A stretch of 64,000 nucleotides of DNA from Bernardetia sp. (GTDB taxonomy: Bacteria > Bacteroidota > Bacteroidia > Cytophagales > Bernardetiaceae), in contig JAHDBD010000022.1 of NCBI GenBank assembly GCA_020630575.1, positions 1-64,000 of the forward strand, read 5' to 3'. Below, in pieces: positions 9,617 through 19,340 of the stretch. Position 1 is the first letter of the stretch. Each line of letters begins with the position of its first letter. The notes under the pieces were generated by a model, which worked only from the letters and a program-made list of their open reading frames with translations, was not told the origin of the DNA and ran no database searches. The translations under genes and the position numbers were made by a program.

Positions 9617-9656
9617 AAAAAAGCGTTTTATCTCATTGAGATAGAACGCTTTTTTA
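9617..9656 (+). terminator. Strong rho-independent terminator after sod
   Basis: An 18-bp stem (AAAAAAGCGTTTTATCTC pairing with GAGATAGAACGCTTTTTT, one G-U pair) with a 3-nt loop, 30 bp after the sod stop. Confidence 0.9.
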
Positions 9657-9812
9657 GTATATTGGATTGAAGAAAAAGATAAAACCAAATTTTACATAAC
9701 CTTATTTTGTTTTTAGACGTACAAAGTACTTTAACAATATACATACGCTTGATTATGTATTTCTTTATTTAAACAAGTTCTTAACCATTTATACCTAACA
9801 AATAATTTATTT

Positions 9813-10490
9813 ATGTTCAAAAAATTTGCCTCTGAAGCTCTCGGTCTTAGTGATATTGGAAAAATTATTCCTCCAAAAGATTATGATAAAGTTGAATCTG
9901 ATGATTATATTTTACACGAAGACAATGAAAAAATATTTTTTCTTATCAAATCCAAACAAGACGAATATTGTTTTACCAATCGTGCCTTGATTCATGTAGA
10001 TGGAACAAGTGCAATGAGCAAAAAACGAACATTAAAAAGATACGAATATTATAAATATCCTGTTTCACATGTTTTATTAGAAACAGCAGGAACAATAGAT
10101 TTAGATGTAGAAATAAAATTTAAGTTGGGTGCAAGAAATAGTGCATCTAGTGCATCTGCTTTTTCAAAACTGAGTTCTTCTTCAGATAGTGGAGGTATTT
10201 CTTTTTCTATTGATGTTGATAAAAATCAGGTAGAACAATTAAAAGATTTGTACAAAGCTCTTTATGAAATGTCGCTTATAGAAAGTAGTAATTATTCAAG
10301 TTATAATGGTGCTTATGATACTCTCAATAAAGCTATTCAAGTAGTATCAAACAATAGAAGCGATGGAGCAAACCAAGCTGAAGAATTAGAAAAAGTAACT
10401 AATTATATTGGTCAGTTTTTAGATGATGCAAAACAAAAATATGTCAGAAAAGACTATTCAGAGATATTTTTGAAATATATTAATAATTAG
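9813..10490 (+). CDS. YvbH-like bacterial PH-domain protein
   Basis: 225 residues. The first about 150 closely recall Bacillus YvbH: ALGLSDIGKIIPPKDYDKVESDDYILHED, DEYCFTNRALIHVDG, KRTLKRYEYYKYPVSHVLLETAGTIDLDVEIKF and FSIDVDKNQVEQLKDLY. This is a bacterial pleckstrin-homology-like fold of unknown function. A Ser-rich loop (about residues 110-130) interrupts the domain before FSIDVDK. No membrane segment or signal peptide. It stands alone between terminators at 9.6 and 10.5 kb. Confidence 0.75.
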   Translation: MFKKFASEALGLSDIGKIIPPKDYDKVESDDYILHEDNEKIFFLIKSKQDEYCFTNRALIHVDGTSAMSKKRTLKRYEYYKYPVSHVLLETAGTIDLDVEIKFKLGARNSASSASAFSKLSSSSDSGGISFSIDVDKNQVEQLKDLYKALYEMSLIESSNYSSYNGAYDTLNKAIQVVSNNRSDGANQAEELEKVTNYIGQFLDDAKQKYVRKDYSEIFLKYINN

Positions 10491-10519
10491 AATTTAGCTT
10501 TAGCAAATTTAAGCTATTC

Positions 10520-10559
10520 AAAAAATACGTTTAAAACTTAGGTTTTAAACGTATTTTTT
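10520..10559 (+). terminator. Rho-independent terminator
   Basis: A perfect 18-bp stem (AAAAAATACGTTTAAAAC and its complement) with a TTAG loop, ending in T residues, 30 bp after the PH-domain gene. Confidence 0.9.
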
Positions 10560-10626
10560 GTCGAAATTTGTTTTTAATTTTTTCGTGCTTTAAAAAGTAC
10601 GATACTCACTCTAAAGAGTAGGCTAT

Positions 10627-11622
10627 ATGTTGCAAATTCAGAATGTTTATAAAAAATTTCCTCTAATGGAAAACTATGCTGTCGATGATATTTCTTTTTC
10701 ACTCAAAAAAGGCGAAACATTGGCTCTTTTGGGAGAAAGTGGAAGTGGAAAAACAACACTACTTAGAATGATAGCAGGATTAGAAAAACCTTCAAAAGGC
10801 TCTATCACTTTGCAAAACAAACTAGTTTTCGATAATAACAACTCTATTTTTATCAAACCTGAAAAACGAAATGTAGGCTTATTTTTTCAACATTATGCCC
10901 TTTTTCCCCACCTTACGGTTTTTGAAAATATTGCTTATGGATTGAGTAGCAAATTATATAACAAATCACAGAAAAAAGAACGAGTAGCTGAAATGCTTGC
11001 TTTGGTAGAGCTTCCAAATTATGAAAAACGATTTGCTCATGAGATTTCTGGAGGACAACAACAGCGAATAGCTTTAGCTCGTGCACTTGCTCCCAATCCA
11101 GAACTTTTGCTTTTAGATGAGCCTTTTTCAAATCTTGATGAGCAGCTTAAAGGAGAAGTTCGTCATCAAATCAAAACAATTTTAGAAAAAACACAGACTA
11201 CAACTATTTTAGTTACACATGATTTGCAAGATGCACTTTCACTTGCCAACCAACTTGCTGTGATGCGAAATGGAAAAATTGAACAGTTGGATAATCCTCA
11301 AAAATTATATCAAAATCCGAACACAAGTTATGTAGCAACACTTTTTGGAGAAATTCAAGAAATTTCAAATAATCAGGTACAAAAAATATATACACGTCCA
11401 GAATGGATTGAAGTTATTGATAGAAATACATTAGAAAATAACAATAGCTCAAAAACACAGAAGATTCAGATAGAAGGAATAGATTTTTATGGGAATAGTT
11501 ATAAAATAATTGGTAAGAACTTAGAGAATCAGATTTTCAAAATTCACACAAATACCTATCAAGAATTTAGAAAAGGGGATTCATTGCAAATTGAGATAAA
11601 AAAGACTTTTTCATTAGATTAG
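10627..11622 (+). CDS. ABC transporter ATP-binding protein, Fe3+/putrescine-import type, orphan
   Basis: 331 residues with Walker A GESGSGKTT (36-44), a Q-loop in FFQHYALFPHLT, signature ISGGQQQRIALARAL, Walker B LLLLDEPFSNLDE and the switch His in LVTHD. The order and the C-terminal regulatory-like extension (about 240-331) match FbpC/PotA/CysA ATPases that power import of iron, polyamines or sulfate. No permease or binding-protein gene lies beside it in this window, so the substrate cannot be named. ATG at 10627. Confidence 0.85.
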   Translation: MLQIQNVYKKFPLMENYAVDDISFSLKKGETLALLGESGSGKTTLLRMIAGLEKPSKGSITLQNKLVFDNNNSIFIKPEKRNVGLFFQHYALFPHLTVFENIAYGLSSKLYNKSQKKERVAEMLALVELPNYEKRFAHEISGGQQQRIALARALAPNPELLLLDEPFSNLDEQLKGEVRHQIKTILEKTQTTTILVTHDLQDALSLANQLAVMRNGKIEQLDNPQKLYQNPNTSYVATLFGEIQEISNNQVQKIYTRPEWIEVIDRNTLENNNSSKTQKIQIEGIDFYGNSYKIIGKNLENQIFKIHTNTYQEFRKGDSLQIEIKKTFSLD

Positions 11623-11692
11623 TTCTCAAAAGATTTTCGTATTTTGATATTTACTTTACTACTTACACTACATTTTGCATCTTAAAAATACT

Positions 11693-12949
11693 ATGAAAAT
11701 TAATTCTTTAGTTTTAGTTTTTTCTATCTCATTTATTTTTTCTTGTCTTATTTCATCTTGCCAAACAGCAAAAAACGCAGAAGATTCAGAACAAGAAGAT
11801 ACAGCCGAAAAATTAGCTCAACTAGTACAAAAACACAAGCAAGATTCTATACAAAATGCTTTTTGTGACTGTTTGGTAGAAGATAGTATAAATAGAGAAG
11901 ATAAACTCAAAAATATTGATAATTTTCTCTCTCAAAAGGTAAATATAAATCTTCCTTGTGGTTTCAAAGAAGAAGTAAATTCTAATGTAGCAGAAACAGC
12001 CCTTATAAATATGGGGGTAGCTATAAGTAATCGTATTTTGCGTACAAAATTTAGAAAAAGACAAACAAAGACAAATACAATTCTTAAAAATTATCCTATT
12101 TTAATGCTCTTTAATGACGATACAAGTATGATTGAGCAACTTGTTAGTCGTGGTGCAAACTTAGATATAAAAACAAAAGATATAGTTTCGCTTCCAGAAT
12201 ATTATGTTAGTCAGAATGAGCTAAAAAACCTGCAGTTTTGTTTAGCTTTGGGAGCAAAAGCAGAAGAAATAAGGATTTTTACAAGTAATGAAAAAATGAT
12301 AGAAACTTTAATAGAAAAAGGAGCAAAGACTGAAAATATTGATAAACCAACCTTATTTGAAAACGACAATTATAGAAAATTAGCAGAAAAATATAAAATT
12401 GATTTGAGTAAAATCACTTGTATAGAATTCAGTCAAATAGTAGAAGTAAAAAAATTCAGTAAAATTAATTTTGAACGTACAGAATGGCTCTTAGCAAATG
12501 GAGTTTCTTCTTCTTGTGTCACTAATAAGTTTTTAGAAGACGTAATTGATGAAAATTTTGATGGTAGAATTTTTAGTACTAGAACCAAGAAAAAACCAAA
12601 TCAGCATACAAGAAAAGAATGGATAGAAATGTTAGGTAAATATGGTGTAAACTGGAATAAATGTACTTCTTTTGGAAAAAGTCCTTTGATGCTTGCTGTA
12701 GAAAAACACGATAAAGAGCTGATACAAATGCTTCTCAATCAAAGTGCAGATATAAATTTTGCTTGTAATTTTGCAGGAGAAAAGAAAACAGCTAAAGATA
12801 TTTTAGAAAAAGAAATAAAATATGCAAAGGAAAGTGAACTGCGTAAAAAAGAAAGAAAAAAAGAAAATTACAGCAAAAAAGAAGCAACAAAACATGCTGA
12901 TTATATGAAAAAGCTAGATGAAATTAAGGTATTATTAGAACAAAAATAA
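11693..12949 (+). CDS. Lipoprotein with degenerate ankyrin-like repeats
   Basis: A lipobox-like end (CLISSC) closes the signal peptide when translation starts at ATG 11693; the TTG six codons upstream is less likely. The mature part is charged and carries ankyrin-like stretches: LFNDDTSMIEQLVSRGANLDIK, then ETLIEKGAKTENID and, best formed, GKSPLMLAVEKHDKELIQMLLNQSADIN near the C-terminus, followed by a Lys/Glu-rich coiled tail. Ankyrin repeats normally bind proteins, and the lipobox places it in the envelope. The partner is unknown. Confidence 0.65.
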   Translation: MKINSLVLVFSISFIFSCLISSCQTAKNAEDSEQEDTAEKLAQLVQKHKQDSIQNAFCDCLVEDSINREDKLKNIDNFLSQKVNINLPCGFKEEVNSNVAETALINMGVAISNRILRTKFRKRQTKTNTILKNYPILMLFNDDTSMIEQLVSRGANLDIKTKDIVSLPEYYVSQNELKNLQFCLALGAKAEEIRIFTSNEKMIETLIEKGAKTENIDKPTLFENDNYRKLAEKYKIDLSKITCIEFSQIVEVKKFSKINFERTEWLLANGVSSSCVTNKFLEDVIDENFDGRIFSTRTKKKPNQHTRKEWIEMLGKYGVNWNKCTSFGKSPLMLAVEKHDKELIQMLLNQSADINFACNFAGEKKTAKDILEKEIKYAKESELRKKERKKENYSKKEATKHADYMKKLDEIKVLLEQK

Positions 12950-13049
12950 TTTCATAAAATAAATACTCTGTGTTTACTAAGCACTAATAAAAAGAACTCT
13001 GATTGAACATAGAAGTTCATTGCTAAGGAAACGAACACACAAATAACTC

Positions 13050-13850
13050 TTATAATAAATCTCTAAAAAAAACATTCAATGGCTCAATATTTTTTGTTTC
13101 TCGTTTCAGATTGCTGGCATAAATACCACATTCTGAAATTTGGGCTTCGATAAAAGAATGAATAAAAGCAGGAACTTCTATTCTGTCTCCTTCTTTTGCA
13201 ATTAGTTTGTCTTCCCAAAGATTTTCGATAGCATCTTTGACAGATTTTTCTTCTTTTGTTTGCAGATTATTTACTAAATATTTGAATTCCATTGGTGCAG
13301 CTTCATTTCTTGTTTTGATGTAATAAGCAGCCAAAACAGGACGCAAAATATAGAAATATTTTTTAATAGAAATTTGATTTTCTTCTATCTTTGAAATCAT
13401 TCCTTTTGCAATTCCAAGATAGTGAAAGATAAGTGTTTTAGCAGAAAAATAGTCTTTTGAAAGTTGCCAAAGTCTATTTCTAAATGCTTCACTTTCTTTG
13501 CTTTGTCTGTAAATAATTGGTGATTGTAGCCATTCAAAAGGAGTTGCATTTGATTTTACTAAAAGAGATAAGGCTTTTTTGATGTCCCAAGCAGATAAAT
13601 CTACATCTTTATCAAAAAACTTATCAATAGAATCTAAAGGAGAATTGACAGATAAATACTTTTCTTTTTGGTGGACAAACAAAAAACGAACATCATAATC
13701 ACTATCAGGTGAACCAAATCCCCACGCACGACTGCCACTCTCACAGGCATACAAAATTTTAATATTATATTCTGTTTCTACCTTTTTCAGGCATTCTTCA
13801 ATATAAATTTGAATGTCTTTTGGAATAGAATTTTCTAAATTGGTTTGCAT
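13050..13850 (-). CDS. Predicted nucleotidyltransferase, RlaP/YcgL type
   Basis: 266 residues. The pol-beta core is clear near the N-terminus: ACESGSRAWGFGSPDSDYDVRF contains the GSRAWG and DYD metal-binding signatures. Later, KSNATPFEWLQSPIIY matches the RlaP (COG3541) family. Members are predicted nucleotidyltransferases, some linked to RNA repair. No ligase or other RNA-repair gene is next to it here, so its substrate stays open. It converges with the ankyrin-like lipoprotein gene and diverges from the ABM gene at 14050. Confidence 0.8.
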   Translation of the reverse strand: MQTNLENSIPKDIQIYIEECLKKVETEYNIKILYACESGSRAWGFGSPDSDYDVRFLFVHQKEKYLSVNSPLDSIDKFFDKDVDLSAWDIKKALSLLVKSNATPFEWLQSPIIYRQSKESEAFRNRLWQLSKDYFSAKTLIFHYLGIAKGMISKIEENQISIKKYFYILRPVLAAYYIKTRNEAAPMEFKYLVNNLQTKEEKSVKDAIENLWEDKLIAKEGDRIEVPAFIHSFIEAQISECGIYASNLKRETKNIEPLNVFFRDLL

Positions 13851-14049
13851 GGAAATTAATTTTTAAACAGAGAATCTTCAAAGTCTTTTTTTAGGGCAAA
13901 TAAACAAAATTCATTGCTAACTTTCTAAAATACTCTACGTCATAAATAGTACCTACAAATATAATAGAATAACTTTAGAAGTTAGATGTCAAAAATTAGA
14001 AATAACTTATTAGTTTTGTTGAAATTTTCTTCATTCCTTTTTCCAAATT

Positions 14050-14373
14050 ATGATCGCTCAAACATTAGAAACACCCTACTATGCCGTTGTTTTTACATCT
14101 ATTTTAAATGATGAAATAGACAAAAATCAATATTCAAAAACAGCTATTCGAATGGTAGAACTAGCAAAAGAACAGGAAGGTTTTTTAGGAGTTGAGTCTG
14201 CTAGAGAGGAAATTGGAATAACAGTTTCGTATTGGAAAGATTTGGAATCGATAAAGAAATGGAAAGTTCAATCTGAACATACTTTGGCTAGAGAAAAAGG
14301 GCGTACAGAATTTTATAAAGCCTTTAAAACTAGAATTGCAAAAGTAGAACGAGATTATGATTTTTTTATCTAA
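14050..14373 (+). CDS. ABM-fold (antibiotic biosynthesis monooxygenase-like) protein
   Basis: 107 residues: YYAVVFTSIL at the start, EGFLGVESAREEIGITVSYWKDLESIKKWK in the middle, then EHTLAREKGRTEFYKAF. This is the dimeric alpha+beta barrel pattern of the ABM family, which covers small monooxygenases and many uncharacterised stress proteins. A TAGTTTTG box at 14011-14018 could serve as the -7 promoter element, but I see no matching upstream element. Confidence 0.75.
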   Translation: MIAQTLETPYYAVVFTSILNDEIDKNQYSKTAIRMVELAKEQEGFLGVESAREEIGITVSYWKDLESIKKWKVQSEHTLAREKGRTEFYKAFKTRIAKVERDYDFFI

Positions 14374-14512
14374 TTGTTTTTGCTTTGCTATACCAAATAA
14401 ACAAAGGCAAGAAAGTTATAAACTTATAATTGTAGAACAGTTTCTAATATCTAAGTGTTAGGGCATGATAATTAATTTCACTTCCTAATTGATTAATGCT
14501 TAAATTTACCTC

Positions 14513-14866
14513 ATGGAAAAAGAAATGGAGAGTAAGAATAATAAGACGAATAAACAAAAAGTAAACTGGATAGAAAAACTCAAAACTCGTTGGCAAGTAA
14601 ATTCAGCTTGGCAGGTTTGTGTTATTCTGATTGTTTTTGCTCTAACAGGTTTTACAGTTATGTATGGCAAACGTTGGTTTTTCGGAATCATTGGTTTTGA
14701 TGAAACAACACCTTGGTATATCAAAACTATTGTTTGGATTATTCTTATTTTACCTATTTATCAAATTGTACTCCTTTTTTACGGTGCAATTTTTGGACAA
14801 TTTAATTTCTTTTGGAACTTCGTAAAACGTACTTTTGGTAGAATTTTCTTTTTTCGAAAAAAATAG
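14513..14866 (+). CDS. Small membrane protein, DUF6787-like
   Basis: 117 residues with a basic N-terminus, a membrane segment at about 35-55 (VCVILIVFALTGFTVMYG), a second at about 75-98 (IVWIILILPIYQIVLLFYGAIFG) and a basic C-terminus ending FFFRKK. The KTRWQVNSAWQ-plus-TGFT pattern recalls a small Bacteroidota family with unknown function; I recall it as DUF6787 but cannot check. It lies 43 bp upstream of the patatin gene on the same strand, so the two are probably co-transcribed. Confidence 0.6.
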   Translation: MEKEMESKNNKTNKQKVNWIEKLKTRWQVNSAWQVCVILIVFALTGFTVMYGKRWFFGIIGFDETTPWYIKTIVWIILILPIYQIVLLFYGAIFGQFNFFWNFVKRTFGRIFFFRKK

Positions 14867-14909
14867 TTAAGAATCAAATACTAAGGCAAAAAAACACAAT
14901 AAACCAGTT

Positions 14910-15983
14910 ATGCAACGCAAAAAGTTAGATTTAGCACTACAAGGTGGAGGTTCTCATGGAGCTTACACATGGGGAATTTTAGAACGCCTTTTAGAAGACC
15001 GAAGAATAATTATTGATGGAATTTGTGGAACTTCAGCAGGAGCTATGAATGCAGTCATTACAGCAGCAGGATTGCAACAAGGAGGTCGTTTGGGAGCTAT
15101 TGCCCATCTAAATGACTTTTGGAGAAGAGTAGCACACCTTCAAAGTTTTGGAATGATAAAACCAAGTGGTTTTGATAAACTTTTTAATAGTGGAATATTA
15201 AAGTTATCTCCCATCTATAACATGATGGAAATGTTTATGATGCAGTATTCTCCTTATGAGTTTAATCCACTAAACATCAATCCATTGCGTTATATTTTGG
15301 CTGATATGGTAGATTTTGAAAAACTCAAAATTACTCGTTATAATAAACTTTTTATTTGTGCTACCAATGTAAGAACAAGTCAAGCAAAAGTTTTTGATAA
15401 TGAAAGCATTTCTTTAGATGCTGTTTTGGCTTCTGCGTGTTTGCCTTTTATTTTTCAAGCTGTTGAAATTGATGGAGAAGCATATTGGGATGGTGGTTAT
15501 ATGGGAAATCCCCCTCTTTATCCACTTATTGATAATACTCGTACTTCAGATATTATGATTGTACAAATAAATCCAATTCGAATTCCACATGTTCCAAAAA
15601 CGGTAGAAGAAATTAGAGATAGAATCAACGAAATTGCCTTTAATTCTAGCTTAATACACGATATTCGTCAGATAAATTTAGTCCGAAAAATGCTAGACCG
15701 AGGAATAAACATTGATGGAAAATTTAGAGATTTATTTATTCATAACATTGCCCCAGAGCGTTTGATGGCAAAATTGAGTTCAAAGACAAAAATGAATGCA
15801 GAACTTAGCTTCCTATTAAAACTCAAAAAATACGGAAAAGCTGCTGCCGACCGTTGGCTAAAAGAAAATTTTGATAAAATAGGAAATGAGTCTACTTGTG
15901 ATATTGAAGAAGTATTTTTGAGTAAAACCAAAATACCCATTAAACAACATAATGTAGCAATAGATTTAGATGATGCGATTTAG
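14910..15983 (+). CDS. Patatin-like phospholipase
   Basis: 357 residues. It has the oxyanion-hole loop GGGSHG (12-17), the nucleophile motif GTSAG with Ser42, and the catalytic Asp194 in WDGGYMGN, giving the Ser-Asp dyad of patatins. LALQGGGSHGAYTWGIL and FWRRVA are typical of the bacterial subgroup close to the RssA/YchK type. No signal peptide is visible, so it likely acts on membrane lipids from the cytoplasmic side. Downstream of the small membrane protein, probably in one transcript. Confidence 0.88.
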   Translation: MQRKKLDLALQGGGSHGAYTWGILERLLEDRRIIIDGICGTSAGAMNAVITAAGLQQGGRLGAIAHLNDFWRRVAHLQSFGMIKPSGFDKLFNSGILKLSPIYNMMEMFMMQYSPYEFNPLNINPLRYILADMVDFEKLKITRYNKLFICATNVRTSQAKVFDNESISLDAVLASACLPFIFQAVEIDGEAYWDGGYMGNPPLYPLIDNTRTSDIMIVQINPIRIPHVPKTVEEIRDRINEIAFNSSLIHDIRQINLVRKMLDRGINIDGKFRDLFIHNIAPERLMAKLSSKTKMNAELSFLLKLKKYGKAAADRWLKENFDKIGNESTCDIEEVFLSKTKIPIKQHNVAIDLDDAI

Positions 15984-16043
15984 TCAAATCCAAAATCTAA
16001 CTGTTCTTTTTGAGATAAGAGTTAGGTAAATTACATGCTACTT

Positions 16044-19000
16044 TTACATATCATTTTTAGAAATGATACTTGGATCTATAATAAAAAAGTCAATACATTC
16101 TTGTCCATTGAAATCTACTTTTTGAGCATATTCCCAAACTGTTTTTATTTTTTTACTTTTTGTAACAACTCTGAAAGAAGCTGAATAATTATTTCTTGTT
16201 GCTAGTTTGTCTTTTGTAACTTGAGCAAGTTTTGGTAGGTCGTCTTTATGGATAAACCCACCAAAACCATTCTTTTTGATATAATTAGCATCATAACCAA
16301 TTAAGTCTTCACCATATTCATTGACATAGACAATTTCTAATTTTCCACCCAATGTAGCACGTCCTACTAATGCAGGTACTTCATCAAGAATACTCAGTAA
16401 GGATTCTAAGAATTTTTCTCTTTTTTCTAATTGATCTTGATGGTTTTTTAAATCATTTATATTTTGTTGGATTAACTTTTCTTGCTCTTTTTGGGTTGTA
16501 ATATCATCACTGACAGCTGTAATTTTGGTTACATTGCCATCTTGGTCTTTGATAGGAATATAAAATGTTTTGAGAAAAATAATTGATTTGTTTTTGGCTT
16601 TCAGTTTTACAATTCGTTCAGTATACTCTCCTTCTACAGTTTCTTTCCAAAGATGTTCGAAGGTTTCGCTCCCTTCCAATTCTTCAAAATCAGAATAGCT
16701 ATGCCCCATGACTTCATCATCATGATATCCAGTAATTTCTTCAAATAAATTATTAACTGTCAGAATATTTCCTTCTTTATCAAAATCAACAATGATATTA
16801 AAATCATTGATAAACTCATGAAAATCTTTAAACTCTCTTGTTTTGTAATCCAGTTCTTCCTGTGCTGTCTGCAAATATTCCATACTAATACGCATTTCTT
16901 CTTCTTGCGCTGTCATTTGTTCTAACAAGTTTTCCAATTCAATTTGCTGATTTTTGGATTCAGTAACATCATAACTCAATTTGGTTACTTTTTGAAGCTC
17001 ATTTTTTGAATTAAGAGTTGGTGTATAACTTCCTCGTACCCAAACTTTTCTTCCTGTATTATATTTTCTTTCAAAAGTTCCCTCTACAGTTTTTCCTTCT
17101 CTCAACTGTTGCCAAAGGTTTAAGTAGTCTTGTGTTAAAGCTGTTTGTTTTTCTACTAAGTCAGAGTGATGTTTTCCTATTAAATCTTCTTTGTCTTCAT
17201 ATCCTATAATCTGCAAGAAGTTATTATTTACTTGAAGTATTTTCCCTGTATTATCCATTTCTAACATAGCTACCGAATTGTCAATTGCTCTTAATTGCTC
17301 TTGACTCTGACGACTTGCAGATGTTGCTTTTTCTCTAGCTTCTTCAGTTTCTTTAAGTAATCTCTTTAACCTAGCATCTTGCTTCATCTGACGTGTAATA
17401 TTGTGTCCGATGGCAATATATTTATAAATTTTCTTATTTTTATCTCGTACAGGAGCAATAGTTAGGTCAATCCAAGAGTGGCTTTTATCTGGTCGTTTAG
17501 TCTTGAATACTAAATGTCCTATTTCACCAAGTTGTACTTGCGCCCATACTCTCTCCCACGATTGCAAATGCTCTTGTTCATCTATTAATGTTGATAATTT
17601 CAATCCATCTAAATCATCTTCATATCTACGAATTGCATCAGTAACACGCTCATTAGCAGAAATAATACGTCCCTTATTATCAAGTTGAATAAGCAAAGCA
17701 GAAAGATTTAGAGCTTCCAACTGTGCTGTAACTTCGTTTTTGATATACTCTGTTTCACGCATTTGCTTAGCAAGTTCTTCTTGTGTGCTGGTTAGTTCTT
17801 CTACATTCTGACGCATCTCTTCCTCTTGAGAAGCAATTTGCTCTGCATTTTCTTGAGACTCTTCTAATAAACGTTTGTTTTCTTCTTGCGAACGAAGGGC
17901 AATCATAGTGGCTGCAATACGACTAGAAATTTCTTCTAAAAAACTACGTTCATGTGGAGATAGAGGACGCAAAAGGGCAATTTCCAAAACACCCACCAAA
18001 TCTTCACGCAGTTGCAAAGGCAAAAGCATAAGACCTTGTGGGGGAGCTTCACCAATAGCTGACTTTATTTTAAAAAAATGAGGAGGAGGATTTTTGAGAT
18101 AAATTGGATTTTGAGATTGGGCTACCTGTCCTACCAAGCCATCTCCAATTAATATTTTTTGATTTAATTTTTCAATATCATCATAGGCATAAGCTGCTGT
18201 TGCCTTTAAATAAGGTTCATGCTTATAAGAATCTTTGTGTAAAGAATAAAAAATACCTTGATGCGCTCCCAAGTAAGAAACAACTTTATTGAGAACTTGC
18301 TGTGAGAGTATATTAAGTGATTCACTAGAAACCAAAATATCACTAATCTGTGCTACTCCATCACTTCTCCATTTATTCAATCTTTCATTTTCCACAAACG
18401 TGGTTAAGCTATTTCTCATATTTAAAAGAGCTTCCCCCATTACATCATTTTCAGCAGGTTGAAAGTCTGAATTAAGTTCGCCTTCTGCAATCTGATTAGC
18501 AAATTCTAAATTACCTGAAAAGTTGAGTTGTTCGTTGAGATAAATCTTGTTTCGTGCATCTTGGTCAGTTTGTTTTTTAAGATAACCTGCAAAAAATACA
18601 GCTATGGCAAGTTCTGCACCACCTAAAAGAGAACCAAAAAAAGCAACTTGAGAATCTAAATTTTCTATGTTTAAAAAATAACTTTTAATTCCTTCTTGTC
18701 CGAAGGCACTATACAGCACAAAGCAAATAATATTATAAGCTCCAATTATGGAAGCATAAAAAACTAGAATACGCCAATTTTGATAAAATACTAAAACAGT
18801 TAGGGTAATAAAAAACACAAAATGAATATAGAAAGCTCCCTGCAACTGTATCAAATACAAAACTCCCATAAGTGCCAAAACAGCCGTCAAGACATAACGA
18901 GAGTCTTGAGGCATTACAAAACGTTTAATCAAATGATAGCTCAAAAAAGCTCCTACACTAGGCAAAACCCAATATACTTGCACAAACTCATCGTAAAAAA

Positions 19001-19142
19001 CAGCCATTATGCCACTAAAACCCATATAAATAAGTAAAAAACGCTCCATTACAGAATCAATATAATGGAAGGCTTCCTCTTCATAGGCTTCTAAGAGCGC
19101 ATCATCTGGAACAAAATTTTCGACGTTGATATATTGCTTCAT
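16044..19142 (-). CDS. Multi-PAS/GAF membrane sensor without an output domain
   Basis: 1,032 residues: six or seven membrane segments (about 30-200), a HAMP-like linker (about 205-250, IAEGELNSDFQPAENDVMGEAL), a GAF domain (about 255-415), a coiled coil with EEEMRQNVEELTSTQEEL (415-475), and four PAS domains (about 475-590, 620-745, 785-905, 930-1030) separated by similar coils. Comparable proteins usually end in a histidine kinase or a phosphatase; this one stops inside or just after the last PAS. The stop at 16044 is clean and nothing kinase-like follows, since the next gene faces it. It may signal through a partner via the coiled coils (inference). Confidence 0.85.
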   Translation of the reverse strand: MKQYINVENFVPDDALLEAYEEEAFHYIDSVMERFLLIYMGFSGIMAVFYDEFVQVYWVLPSVGAFLSYHLIKRFVMPQDSRYVLTAVLALMGVLYLIQLQGAFYIHFVFFITLTVLVFYQNWRILVFYASIIGAYNIICFVLYSAFGQEGIKSYFLNIENLDSQVAFFGSLLGGAELAIAVFFAGYLKKQTDQDARNKIYLNEQLNFSGNLEFANQIAEGELNSDFQPAENDVMGEALLNMRNSLTTFVENERLNKWRSDGVAQISDILVSSESLNILSQQVLNKVVSYLGAHQGIFYSLHKDSYKHEPYLKATAAYAYDDIEKLNQKILIGDGLVGQVAQSQNPIYLKNPPPHFFKIKSAIGEAPPQGLMLLPLQLREDLVGVLEIALLRPLSPHERSFLEEISSRIAATMIALRSQEENKRLLEESQENAEQIASQEEEMRQNVEELTSTQEELAKQMRETEYIKNEVTAQLEALNLSALLIQLDNKGRIISANERVTDAIRRYEDDLDGLKLSTLIDEQEHLQSWERVWAQVQLGEIGHLVFKTKRPDKSHSWIDLTIAPVRDKNKKIYKYIAIGHNITRQMKQDARLKRLLKETEEAREKATSASRQSQEQLRAIDNSVAMLEMDNTGKILQVNNNFLQIIGYEDKEDLIGKHHSDLVEKQTALTQDYLNLWQQLREGKTVEGTFERKYNTGRKVWVRGSYTPTLNSKNELQKVTKLSYDVTESKNQQIELENLLEQMTAQEEEMRISMEYLQTAQEELDYKTREFKDFHEFINDFNIIVDFDKEGNILTVNNLFEEITGYHDDEVMGHSYSDFEELEGSETFEHLWKETVEGEYTERIVKLKAKNKSIIFLKTFYIPIKDQDGNVTKITAVSDDITTQKEQEKLIQQNINDLKNHQDQLEKREKFLESLLSILDEVPALVGRATLGGKLEIVYVNEYGEDLIGYDANYIKKNGFGGFIHKDDLPKLAQVTKDKLATRNNYSASFRVVTKSKKIKTVWEYAQKVDFNGQECIDFFIIDPSIISKNDM

Positions 19143-19266
19143 TTTATATTTTTACTATTTCTTTTTGTATGTGTAGTTTAAGAACTTAATTTACAACTTC
19201 ATTTTTTGAGTTCAAAATAAAATTTGATTTTATATCATAAATTTGAGCTTCTAAAATTAAAATACA

Positions 19267-19309
19267 AAAACAGCTCTAGCAAAATTTATCTTTTCACTAG
19301 AGCTGTTTT
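19267..19309 (-). terminator. Rho-independent terminator for the DUF1573 gene
   Basis: AAAACAGCTCTAG and its exact complement CTAGAGCTGTTTT form a 13-bp stem with a 17-nt loop, 30 bp past the DUF1573 stop. T-rich DNA follows on the minus strand. Confidence 0.8.
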
Positions 19310-19340
19310 GATTTTTATCCTATAAAAATAAATTGCTATT

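Noticed and set aside
12950-13049. Weak AGAACT/AGTTC hairpin between convergent genes
   Set aside because: The stem is too short and has no T-run.
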